Part shown: positions 47,411 through 61,835 of the stretch, in pieces
Layout of the letters: each line of letters begins with the position of its first letter
Position numbering within the stretch: the first letter of the stretch is position 1
NCBI GenBank assembly: GCA_022432975.1
Contig: CM039516.1
Location: forward strand, 29,342,051 to 29,406,050
Reading direction: 5' to 3'
Length of the DNA stretch: 64,000 nucleotides
Origin: Begonia masoniana
Lineage: Eukaryota > Streptophyta > Magnoliopsida > Cucurbitales > Begoniaceae
The notes under the pieces: generated by a model
Told to the model about the DNA's origin: nothing
What the model saw: only the letters and a program-made list of their open reading frames with translations
Databases searched by the model: none
Translations under genes and position numbers: made by a program

Positions 47411-48209
47411 CCTTTAACCGAGTGCTTTCATTGACAAACTTCTTTCCCTCTTCCTTCTTTTGTGGTCAATTGTTTGGAATATACTTCTTCTCTTCGGTTT
47501 TGGAGACAAATTTGGGAGGGTTCTCGGTTTTTGGTGCAAATCAAGGTTTAAAGTTCATTCCTTTTCTTTTTAATTGCCTTTCCACCTTTAATGCAAGTTA
47601 GATCATATCATTCATACTGGACCATGATTGAAGCTCCACTACATCTCCAAGTTCTCGATTTAATCCTCTCATAAATCGTGCAATGGTTTGCTCTTCAATT
47701 TCCACTACACCACCCTTAATCTTGATTGATTCAAACTCGACCGAATAGTCATCAACATTGAGGGAATTTTGCTTCAAATTTTGCATTCAAAGGAATAGCA
47801 TCTGCCTATATTGGTAAGGAATAAATCTACCCCTCATAAGGGTCTTCAAGGCATGCCAAGTACTAATCGGCCCTTCATTGTTGTGCAATCGTATGGTCTT
47901 TGTGTTATCCTACCATAAGTTGCAATAGCCGGAGAGTGCGAGAGACACCAATTGGAGTTTCCTCTTTTCGGTATAGTTGTAGATCTCAAAAACTTTATCT
48001 ACTTTTACTTCCCATTCTAAGAGCGCTTCTCCATTGCAAGAACCGTTGAAAGGTGCAATTGATATTTTGATGTGCTTCAAGTCATCATCATAACTGTGCC
48101 TATTAAGAAGGTTATGAAATTCACCCTCCACGGATTCCACTTCACCATCTAAGTCAATAGTTGGTTCATGGAAATTTCTTCTTGGAGGCTCGGCCCTTCC
48201 CCTAAGCAA
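47411..48209 (-). pseudogene. Element G gag
   Basis: Fragments in order: DLKHIKISIAPFNGSCNGEALLEWEVKVDKVFE (48209-47910), then RGRFIPYQYRQM, QNLKQNSLNVDDYSVEFESI and FMRGLNRELGDVVEL (47786-47598), all in line with gag (retrotrans_gag) of plant gypsy elements. At least four stops break it. Confidence 0.85.
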
Positions 48210-48558
48210 AGGAGTTTGAAATTTCCTTACTTGGCCCTCTCTTAATTCTCTTAATAAGGCTTATGTTCTTTCACGATCTCGCGCACGGTCCTCATCGGCT
48301 CTTTCACGATCTCGTGCACGATTCTCATCCATCTTTCTCAATAAAGTTTCAAACTTTAAATTCATGTCATCATTAATTCATTGATTTGGCCTTGATAACT
48401 CGATCATTCTTCAACCGAAATAGGCACCATAGGCAGTTGATCAACTAGTAGATTTGCCTCTCGATTTTTGTTATATTGAGCATCACTCCTCATCATCATG
48501 GTCGATAATCTATTTGCAACAAAAGGTAGCCACAAATAATTCACTAAGAAAGTTTTGA

Positions 48559-48573
48559 GGCTCTAATACCAAC
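48559..48573 (-). promoter_or_regulatory. Primer-binding site of G
   Basis: The minus strand reads GTTGGTATTAGAGCC next to the LTR, an initiator-Met-type site with one transition. Confidence 0.83.
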
Positions 48574-49848
48574 TGACGCGATGCGGAAACAAAATAAAAA
48601 AAATGATAACTTTAAAACCCTGGTTGGTTTGATTGAGGTACTAAGTAGGATACTTGTCGACCTTGTCTCCAATGGATTAAGAGAACTCTAACAAGGTGAT
48701 TTGTGTAACGACCCTAATACTGTACCCGTATTTTCCGTACCATATTTTTTTTAACCTAATATCTTTAATTAAACACTGGGCGGAACCTAAACCGAAATCG
48801 AAACCAAAATCGAAATCGAAATTAAAATCTAAGTTTAAAACCATTTAAAACAACTTAAAACAAATTAAATACATTAATTAAAACTATATAAAATGATTAA
48901 AGAAACAAATAATAAAGGGGAGGGCAAAACAGTCCGGCCCATGGCAAAAATGGGCAGCGACCAGTGCAGCGATCGATCTCTGCATTGCTGCAGAGATCGA
49001 TCGCTGCTCTGCAGCAAGTGCAGCGATCAGTCGCTGCACATAGCAGCGACTGGTCGCTGCCCATTTTTGCCATGGGCCGGACTGTTTTGCCCTCCCCTTT
49101 ATTATTTGTTTCTTTAATCATTTTATATAGTTTTAATTAATGTATTTAATTTGTTTTAAGTTGTTTTAAATGGTTTTAAACTTAGATTTTAATTTCGATT
49201 TCGATTTTGGTTTTGATTTCGGTTTAGGTTCCGCCCAGTGTTTAATTAAAGATATTAGGTTAAAAAAATATGGTACGGAAAATACGGGTACAATATTAGG
49301 GTCGTTACAATTTGAGAGTTCGTACACCCTTATGTTTATGCTATACCTTCAACTAAGACGATAGAAAGGAATGCACTCAAAAGAATCTTCACTGGATTCA
49401 CAATATGAAGATAATTTTAACGATAATTAATCCTGGGAAGGAAACATAGCCGCAAGAAACCTTCCAAGGAAGAACTCGACTTTTGGGAAAGGAAAACCTC
49501 AATTTTTCTATTAAATCAAATCTTCTAAACATAAGAGTCTCCAAGGTTTTTAATAAACCAGTCTTGAAATAAAACATAGGATAAAAACTAAAGCAAGATT
49601 TAAATAAAAAGATGAATGCATGAGCGCGCGCGCAAGGATGAGCCGCGTGCTCCCTTTAAATAAGGAACCATTCCTTACCTTCCATTGAAATAAGAAACTA
49701 TTCCTTATTTCTGTAAATTACTAAGGAACCCTTCCTTATCTTCCCATGAAATAAAGAACTCTTCCTTATCTTTATAAATTACCATCATACCCTCCTATAC
49801 ATTCAACCCTCTAAATACGTAAAATAAATGCAAATAAAAAAGGTTACA
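48574..49848 (-). mobile_element. Element G: middle LTR (5' LTR of the main copy), split by J
   Basis: It runs from TGACGCGATGC to GGTTACA. After removing 48704-49309 and one copy of the 5-bp duplication it matches 30855-31480. Confidence 0.87.
48704..49309. mobile_element. Element J: 606-bp near-perfect palindrome with LTR-like ends
   Basis: The left arm 48704-48965 and right arm 49049-49309 are reverse complements with, by reading, two substitutions and one single-base indel. The ends are TGTAACGACCC and GGGTCGTTACA. The 5-bp duplication atttg (48699-48703 and 49310-49314) shows it moved as a unit. The 83-bp centre has its own hairpins (GCAGCGATCGATCTCTGCA with its complement, and TGCAGCGA with TCGCTGCA). 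The arms resemble the terminal part of LTR F. Because of the symmetry both strands show the same ORF, so neither is a gene. Confidence 0.95.
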
Positions 49849-50058
49849 ATAATTGTTGATCAAGAGAGACAAATCCCTTCCTCTTGGGTTGATGTGAACT
49901 CTGGTTTATTCCACTTAAGTGAATGAAATGTCTGTTCTCTATCTTGAGGCGTGAGATCAAATACATCCTTGGCTTTGAAGAATTCACATACATATGACAT
50001 GAGTAGGTTAATTAGCTTCTTGAATCGGACCCTAGTGATCGGGCTTTGAGGCACATCA
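49849..50058 (-). pseudogene. Extra internal segment of G outside the LTR
   Basis: It aligns with 31481-31690, including the tail PITRVRFKKLINLLMSYV. It is therefore 3' internal sequence of the same family lying on the wrong side of the 5' LTR. It stops abruptly after GCACATCA, followed by agtta, the same five bases that precede the 3' LTR at 30855. Confidence 0.88.
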
Positions 50059-50063
50059 AGTTA

Positions 50064-50943
50064 CAAGTTTAGTTAGGTATCAATTATACGTCTAAAAGAT
50101 TTTGTAAATTTTGGTAAATATTTATGGAAAATTTTGTATTTGAAAGAACAAGAAGACTAAAGGATGAATTGATGATAAATAATTAAGAAATTAGTATTCA
50201 CTAATTTAAAAGATTAAGGTATAATTTCTTGTCATGACGTGGATTCAAGTCAAACAAAAACGCTAAGTTGAATGATCTGATTCGCGAATAAGACCTAACA
50301 GCTTAACCAAGATGTAGACCATAGTTCGCAGCAGAAAACTTAAAACCAAATTAAATAATAGTCCACACAAGATGAATTGAGATCCACATAACAATCACAA
50401 ATTAAATATAGTGCAATAAAATTAAACCAAAGGAAGATACTATGTAGAAAAGTAAAAATATCCAACACCAAGTATAAATTAAACAGCAAAATTTAAAGAA
50501 GAGATATAAAACAAGTTCGCACCAAGAAAAATAGAACACTTCGAAGAAAGAAAATGAAAGGGAAAATAATGAGAATTCCACAACATAGCTACTCCTGGTC
50601 ATGACCACCACGATTATATCCTAGAAAAAATAGATAATTTTTTGAGATGAGCAACTAAACTCAATAGAGATCCTATCACTATACCTATCGCATGACAAAA
50701 CTTGTTTTGATCATTTTTTACCGTAAAAAAACATGAGCTATTGAAGAAAAATGCATGCGTGAATTTATATTTAAAACCTTTAACCATTTCTAAAACAAGC
50801 TTCATGAGTCATCAGTAGAGTGAGTTTCAAAAATCGTGCTAAATAGTATATAGTAGCTACAGAGAAAACAGAGTAACATGAAAATAAGGTCAACTCATGG
50901 ACCTTGGGACAAAGATGCCCGAAGGCACACAAGAAAGATGTGA
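50064..50943. other. Unclassified spacer between G and K
   Basis: AT-rich, with no recognisable coding or repeat features. Confidence 0.5.
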
Positions 50944-50951
50944 CTTTACGA

Positions 50952-51917
50952 TAGGGGTGTGCAAAATTGGTTTCGGTTCGATTTTGGGGAGGAACCGAAC
51001 CGAAGCGATCACTATTCGGTTTCGGCATAACCGAATCGAAACCGGTCTTTTAACTTACCGAAATCGAACCTGAACCGAACCAAAAGTTCCTGTTCCGGTT
51101 CCAGTTCGGTTTCGGTTTTACAACCTATTTTCTAAAAAATTAAATAATGAAAATTTAAATTCAATCCCTCACCGGTTGTCTTCCGTTCGAAATCGGATAC
51201 TTAACCGGCGCTACAGTTTTTGACGTGGGGTCTAATTTCCTAACAGGCCCAATTCCTCAATCTTTTGGGTGCTTAAAAAGCTTGGCGTTCTTAAACATGG
51301 CTCACAACCAGTTTTACGGCGCAATTCCCGAGTCTTTGTGCAGGCTTCCTAAAGCATATAACTTCACATTGACCGACAACTTCTTCACCCAGATCGGTCC
51401 ACAGTGCTTGTGACTAGTGAAAGTGAGGAGGGTTCGTATCGAAAGGAACTGCATTTTGGGTCTTCCATTTCAGAAATCATCTGCAGAATTCGCCGCTTTC
51501 TTTGCCAAGCCAAGGAGCTGTCCTCGACCGGGCAGCTACAACGTCGTTCCCTGCGCTGCTCCCACCACCGCTTTTATGGAAGATAATGTTGTCGCGTCGT
51601 TTGAAGATATAGTTCCTCCTCCTCCTCCTAGATCGTACGCTGCTCTTGAAAGACCACGACATTGATCATCGTTCTATCTTTTGCTTGTGATTGCGTTCAT
51701 CTAGCTCAAATAAGATTACTATCTTTTGCTTCGAACGGTTCGGTTCGGTTTGGATCGGTTTTGACCATTCCAAACCGATAACCGAACCTAAATAGTCGGT
51801 TTTGACCAATACCAAACCGAAGTTCGGTTTCCAGGGGCGCAAAACCGATCTGAACCGAACCGATTGCACCGATTCCGGTTCAGTTCATCGGTTCCGGTTC
51901 AGTTTTACATACCCCTA
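50952..51917. mobile_element. Element K: non-autonomous hAT-type element carrying a host gene fragment
   Basis: Terminal inverted repeats are TAGGGGTGTGCAAAA (50952-50966) and its near complement ending CATACCCCTA at 51917. The 8-bp target duplication ctttacga is perfect (50944-50951 and 51918-51925); 8 bp is the hAT hallmark. Subterminal regions (50970-51125 and 51720-51905) are dense in CGGTTCGG and CCGAACCG words, as expected for transposase-binding motifs. There is no transposase. The centre carries an LRR gene fragment. Confidence 0.93.
51205..51665 (+). pseudogene. Captured 3' end of a leucine-rich-repeat protein gene inside K
   Basis: One frame reads two LRR units (FDVGSNFLTGPIPQSFGCL and LAFLNMAHNQFYGAIPESL), then NFTLTDNFFTQIGPQC, a stop at 51411, and in the same frame RNCILGLPFQKSSAEFAAFF, KPRSCPRPGSY and a final PPPPPRSY segment before a stop at 51663. 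This order fits plant extracellular LRR proteins of the LRX/At4g06744-like kind; that match is from memory of the family. It lacks a start, the N-terminal repeats and a signal peptide, so it is a transduced fragment. It could give chimeric or antisense transcripts. Confidence 0.85.
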
Positions 51918-51925
51918 CTTTACGA

Positions 51926-54400
51926 AGACCAGTCAAAATGTAAACAAAACACACTAACTAAATGTAGGGATTTCCACCTAGGGATACTACATTGAAAGTT
52001 GTCCCAATAAAATATCACATGTAACAAATAAACATCTTCTCGCAATAGAAGATGGATATCAAACACATTGACTAGATATAGGCCCAAAACAACCAAATTA
52101 CTTTGTTTGCAATATAAGGTGAAATATCATGCATGTCAAAAAAAATAAACATGTTATAAAACAAGACATGTCAGATTTTGTATGCAATCGATTACAAAAT
52201 AAAGTTTGAAAACTATGGTGTAAGTGCAAATACAATAAAAGAAACCCTTACATAGACTACTGTTAATGTTTCTACTGGGAATGAGATGCTCGAGGATAGG
52301 TTCAAACTTAAAAAATTTCTCTCAACCTACAACAACAAACAACAACATTGATATCAGAATTATTGGTAAAACTCTCGGGACAATGATTGGGTCAAATTCT
52401 GAGAATAAGAACCCAATATTAAGACGATGGGACAGACGAGTACGAATCTTCACTGAGGGCCGTAGCACCTCAGTGAAAAAGCAAAGTTTCACTAAAACTC
52501 ATTGTTTGGTTGACCAAGGATGAGTAATTGACTAGAAGGGAATCACAGTCAAGCAGAAACAGAGCGGTCGACTAGAGCTAAGGGTCACGATTGATCGAAA
52601 ACTACAAGTGGTCTACCAGGCAAGTGCATGTAGTTGACTATAATACAGGTGCTGTCGACTTGACTGATAGATGACGGTCAACCCAGACGACAAGTAGTCA
52701 CCCAGATGACGTCACACGATCGAACACTTTAGTTACATGGTTTAGTCAACTGAATCCCAACAGCAGTCTACCGAACACCGAAGCATGTCGACACTTGGAG
52801 GTGCGATCAACCTCAAGTTGGCCGAGACGGATGCCAGTCAGTCTGGTGCGACATAGGTTAGCCAAACCATAATAGCATTCGAATGGAGATGCATTAGAAC
52901 AATTAACAGTGCCACAAAACTTGCGAAACATCTGTCCTCTTCACCACAACTTTCTCGTTTCCAAGCTCAGAATGAGATTTACGAAAGTAAAGGAAAAAAG
53001 TAACGAAACGGAGTTATCGATTAACATACCCTTGAAGATCCATTGACAAAATCTATTTCACAGAGAAATCTCCCTCCTGTATGAAGTCTCTCTTTTTGTT
53101 TTCTTCTCTTGGAAAATGAAAGAAATTCCTTTCCTTTCATAAAAAACTTTTACAGTAATATATTCTTAATTCCTTATTCGTCGGAAATTTAAACTTCATC
53201 TCAAGTAACTTTAGCTAATACTATTTTGGATTTTAACCACGCAGTATAACTCCCACTTTTACAAGGGTCTACTATTTGACTGCAAATACACATGTTTACA
53301 TAGTGACGAGTTAAGAACATTTGAGTCAACTATGAAACAATTTGAACTAAAAAAAGCAAAAATTTTACTCGGAATTGAATTTATCAAAAATTGGCGAATT
53401 TTAGGCTTTTATGACAAATATTTTGTATTGTTTGCTGGCAATCTTGCCTTAGAAATTCACAAGAAACAAGGACAATTTGGTGTCATTCTAACTAACTTTA
53501 TTCATTTTTCAGGTGAGCACTAAAGTCAATATTGATGATCTAAAAGGATAGATCCCAAACAGATAGTAAATGGTCAATATTGACGACAAGAGTTTGAAAC
53601 CATCATATCTATCTCCCACAGTCTAAATACTTTTACTAATTGTTTTTGGTCTTAATATGGTCGGCTACACGCATGCTTGTTTATGCGATTTCCAACTGCT
53701 CCCATTATAATGGTTGTTCACATTCCACTAGTAAATGGAATAACATATGCTTTTTTCCATAATTCTTGATTTTCGACATACTAAAACTTCGCTAATCTAC
53801 ATAGACTTGAAACACTTTTTTCCTTCATTAACTAATTTTATTGTTAATGGAGTATACATTAAAAGTTCATTTTCAAGTAACCATGATTAAATTAACTTCA
53901 ATCTAAAAAGTTTTTGAAATTGCTAATAATTATTCGATTCTTGTCTTGTTTACCTTGATCTTGATCATGTACTAGTCTTGGTTTTTTCTTTTCAGTTTAT
54001 CCATCTTTGATTGTAATCTTCGCTCTTTCATTTTTTTTCCTTTCACTTCAATAAATTTGAGAAAATTCAAAAAACGTGTTAGAAACCCATATTCTTAAAT
54101 TATATATATTAATATGGATAAATGAGAATAAAGGACAAATAAAAAGTAAGGCTTTAATGGAGTTTCCCGTCACTAGAGAAAATTAAGTCAAACTTGAAAG
54201 TGTGAAGAAACTCAAAAACTTGTTCACTTTTTTCTCATTTCACAATAAAATAAATACGATTTATCCTCTTAAAGCATGGGTTGTTACTCAAAGAGGTAGG
54301 TCTGCTAAGCATTCTTATAAAGAATTCTCCATTAACAAAACGTTATGAAATTCCACCAAACCCTAATGAAAGTGACGTCTCCAGTGGCTATACCACACTC
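51926..54400. other. Unclassified region upstream of the peroxidase gene
   Basis: No clear gene. The stretch 52540-52760 is richer in GTCGACT, GGTCTACC and GACGTCA words, somewhat like 60840-60950, and may be an old LTR relic. The ORFs at 52266 and 53332 have no recognisable domain. Confidence 0.45.
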
Positions 54401-54449
54401 TCAGAATACCTAATCAAGATCACTTAACCTTCTTCAAGCACTATTTGTG

Positions 54450-54457
54450 TATAAAAG
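54450..54457 (+). promoter_or_regulatory. TATA box of the peroxidase gene
   Basis: TATAAAAG lies 81-88 bp before the start codon, leaving room for a short 5' leader. Confidence 0.65.
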
Positions 54458-54516
54458 GATTGCCCTTCTCCGTTTATTTGATGTACGACGTGGTATCGTA
54501 AGTTTCTAGGAACTAG

Positions 54517-58368
<3,852 letters not shown>

Positions 58369-59650
58369 AAAATTGTTCATGCATGAAAGTAAAACTGTGA
58401 AAAGTAAGAAAATATGATGCAAGTGTGCTTAAGTTTGATTTAATAATCGTACTTGCTTATTAATGGTCAATTGTATCTACTCTATAAGATAATTAGTGAT
58501 TCAAGCTTCACTCAAGCTTGAGTCAACAGCTTGTTATCATGAATACTTTCATTAGGGAGTACTGCGAAATTAAATATATCTGGTGATAAATGAATTACAA
58601 AAATATAGTTGATAAGTGGAGATATTACAAATGTTACTAGAAAACATAAACTTTAACGTGAAATCTCTCGTATATTAATAAAAGAAATCACGAGACAATT
58701 TTGATCAAATCTTATACTACTAAAATAATGAGGTTACTCTAAGTTTTTAAAAATTGGCATTTAATTAATAAGGTATATTACAAAAAAAAAATTTAAATTT
58801 CACCTTAAATGAAAAATTCTGTTGTTATCATATTTAAGGTCGCAGGTTATAACATGAGATAATAGCTTATGGGCTTTTCCTATCAAATAGGCCAGGGACA
58901 ATATAAAAGCATATTATTCTACCTAAACCAATTCGACAGATGAGAGGGAGAGAACGGGAATGGAGGGCGAGAATTCGTCGGAGAATTAGTCCTGGCTCCA
59001 AGCTCGATAAGACCCATATTTGAGGATTTATTCTATGGCTCCGGGTTGGTATCTATCATTGTTATAAGTTCTAATGCTTATTTTGAGTCTTATAAGTAAA
59101 TTGTGTATGGTATAAGTACCAAGATATCACATGTAGACTTGGATTATTTGAGTACTAAATTTCACCGGTGTTGAGGTAGACACAATTGAGGTAGGTGTTT
59201 TATTTGCCATATTCGGTTTGCATATCATGATTTTAAAAACCTTTACTTTGACTTATATCTTAGGCATTAATGACATGTTCTCTTTTACATCATATTGATT
59301 TTTATTATATATATTTACACTTTTTTGCATATATATATATTTTTTTTGTTTTATGCATTTTATTATTATTGTATTTACCTATCGCATGTACGACTTTACT
59401 TGACCAGAGCTTAGATTCATTTTTTTATTATGCACATACCAATGCTCGAGTTCATGCTTTCACATTACCCGAGCACGTCATGGGCTAACTTATGATGTGG
59501 TGTATGTAGATGAAAGTCCTTAAACTTAATCAGAATTAGATATTATTTTTCACGGCCATCTAAAATTGTTTTCTCCCTTTGACGCCTATGGAAACGATGC
59601 TCGTGGTCAGTGACTCATTTTTCATTAGTGGGTTTATAAAATAACAATAT

Positions 59651-59723
<73 letters not shown>

Positions 59724-60288
59724 GTCTTCTCCTTTTCGAAGCTCTACTCGTAGTCGACCATGTTGTTCCGTTCATTTTGCACTTTGCAGAGTCGCTCGTC
59801 GATGTCAAGTTCAGTCTTTGTTGTTCTGTTTTGTTCACTTCCTAGAGTTTGCATGCTGATTTCATTTTCGATTTTAGTTCCGATTTCAAAGTCGTAGGGT
59901 AAAAATGTTTAGACTTGATTTATTGATCTTGAATGACAAATAATCAATTTGTATATGTTTTTTTAATTTTTACAATTTCATAAAATCTGTTTTAGATTGT
60001 TGGATTGGACAGGCAATCATTTTTTTCTTAATATATATATATATTTTTAAATTTGTAAACGAACCGTATTTTACGATTTAGTTCTGGTTACTGTTCTACA
60101 ACCCACGATTCCAGTGCCGGTTCTGATGCCATGGAACTGTGGGTCACGGTTCTATTTCTCGGGTGGAACCAGATTTAACTAAAATGTGATCACCCCTACT
60201 TAACGACAAGTAGACCCGATATTATCTTCAGTGTATGCTTATTTATGTGATTTCAGGCATACTAAAAGGAGTTCCATTTGAATGCAAT
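58369..60288. other. Downstream spacer of the peroxidase gene
   Basis: No recognisable gene. AATAAT at about 58441 could serve as a polyadenylation signal. A (CT)n microsatellite lies at 59653-59720. Confidence 0.5.
59653..59720. repeat. CT microsatellite, about 34 repeats
   Basis: Uninterrupted (CT)n followed by CGTCGTCTTCTCC. The ORF on the minus strand here is only an Arg-Glu translation of the repeat. Confidence 0.95.
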
Positions 60289-60790
60289 ATAAAAAATTTT
60301 CAAATATCTAAGTGAAATTAATGATTTAGGACATTTGTATCTAAAAGGGACGCCATTTAATTTGGTGGGATACATCGACTCTGATTATGTCAGGAGTCGA
60401 GTTGATAGAAAGAGTACAAGTGAGACATGTCAATTCCTTAGAGAATCTTTAGTCTCATGGTTATTTAAGAAGCAAAACTCAAAGGCTCTTTCAATAGCCA
60501 AAAGTGAATATATCACGACTATAAGTTGTGCTCAAATCCTATTTGAAAATATTTTTCAAATATCTATGTTAAACTAACTGTTTAGGACTTTGGTATCCCA
60601 AAGAAATTTCATTTGATTTGATACGATACGCAGACTCTGACTATATCAGAATCTAGTTGATAGAAAAAGCACAAGTTGAACATGTCAATTTCTTAGAGAA
60701 TCTTTAGTCTCATTGTTATCTAAAGAAGCAAAACTTGGTGTCTCTTTCAACGACCAAAAGTGATTATACAGCAGCTCGTGGTGTTGGAAC
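60289..60790 (+). pseudogene. Ty1/copia RNase H fragment, present twice in tandem
   Basis: The first copy (60289-60542) reads YLKGTPFNLVGYIDSDYVR, VDRKSTSETCQFL and VSWLFKKQNSKALSIAKSEY, the copia RNase H region with its Asp and Glu positions. A second, stop-filled copy starts at about 60543, about 254 bp later, with GLWYPK, an RKST-like remnant and a SWLSKKQN-like remnant. Both are fragments of one element type, probably Sirevirus-like. Confidence 0.85.
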
Positions 60791-61379
60791 GAAATAATAC
60801 GTTAAAGTTAAGGTTTTTCGTTTAAATATGTGATTGTTATGCGGCACTGGTCGATTGCTCCTTGTGTTCCTGTCAATCACTAATCGACACAAGAATCATC
60901 AAACGTAACCACCGGTCGGCTGCCACTCAAACCAGTCGACCGCTAAATTGTGAACGTCGTCACCTTCTTTTTCAACCACCGCTCTACTATTTACACGAAA
61001 AAACTCCTTTTTACTTAATCAATTTACAATAGACCACATCTATAACCCTCGTGACAACAAAGACATTTCAATAACGGTAAAATAACAATAAAACATAAAT
61101 ATGTCTCAATATTATAGGCTATATTTCATGAAATTTTTGGTTAGTCATCTCCTCATTGACCGGATCATTCACATTCTTGAGGAGGAATTTCTAGAATTGA
61201 GGAGAGATTGGATCTCATGTCGGCTTGTCTCTCAAGTTGGACCACCTAGATTGATGATCAAAGTGCTTTATTACTATGTTTTCAGGAAGAGACACGGTGC
61301 CAACTTGATGATCTTGCTCATCTTTTTGAGGAGTTCACCAAAGGTGTTAGTTAGGTAAACTCATACACTGTTAAGCCTC

Positions 61380-61835
61380 TTCCTCCAGTTCAGCCTATCT
61401 CTCCACCCATCTCCAATGCGGACCCACCTAAAGATTCATAGGAGTAGATTTGATCACCTCAGTTTGAAATTTTAGTTCTTAGTTGCATTTATGTTGACTT
61501 TGTATTTGCTTTCAAACAATTTGTCCTTTCTGATGTGATTGTTTTGTGAAGTTGAATTTGGTTGTTTTGATTATGTTTTGGACTTATATATCTCTTGCTC
61601 TTATGACTATTGTTTTCTATCTCTTTTTACTCGATCCTGAATTGAGATTTGGTTCTCTTCTTAATGCAGAGTTCTTTTTTACAATGACAAAGGGGAGAGA
61701 TAAAAAAAAAAAAAAAAAAATGTACCCATTAGGGAAAGAGATATTGTTTTCTAATAAGGGGGAGAAATTTCTAAAAAGTGAGAGAAACGTGAAATTTAAA
61801 ACAAAATAATATGCAAATGTTAAGGGGAAGTATAT
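61380..61835 (+). mobile_element. Probable 3' end of a Sirevirus-like copia relic
   Basis: Three purine tracts (GACAAAGGGGAGAGA near 61686, AAGGGGGAGAAA near 61757, AAGGGGAAG near 61821) resemble the multiple AAGGGGGAG polypurine tracts typical of Sireviruses, and they lie downstream of copia RNase H on the same strand. The ORF at 61546-61809 spans these tracts and has no recognisable domain. LTRs could not be defined. Confidence 0.5.

Larger units (their letters stand above)
30855..50058 (-). mobile_element. Element G: decayed Ty3/gypsy element with an extra internal segment outside its LTR
   Basis: The minus-strand order is extra internal tail (50058-49849), LTR (49848-48574), primer site, gag, protease, RT, RNase H, integrase, tail, LTR (31480-30855). 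Flanks are agtta at 30850-30854 and 50059-50063. H, I and J were inserted later, each with its own 5-bp duplication. The protease motif IIDGGSCTNVAS and short LTRs suggest a different gypsy lineage from C and H, perhaps Reina-like; that is an inference. Confidence 0.85.

Noticed and set aside
48893..49121. Pair of similar proteins on both strands
   Set aside because: The two frames are the same sequence read through the two arms of palindrome J. The similarity is a product of the symmetry.
51225..51665. Functional LRR gene
   Set aside because: It lacks a start, signal peptide and most repeats, contains a stop, and is enclosed by hAT ends with target duplications. It is a captured fragment.
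59560..59838. Arg-Glu-rich protein
   Set aside because: It is the translation of a CT/GA microsatellite.
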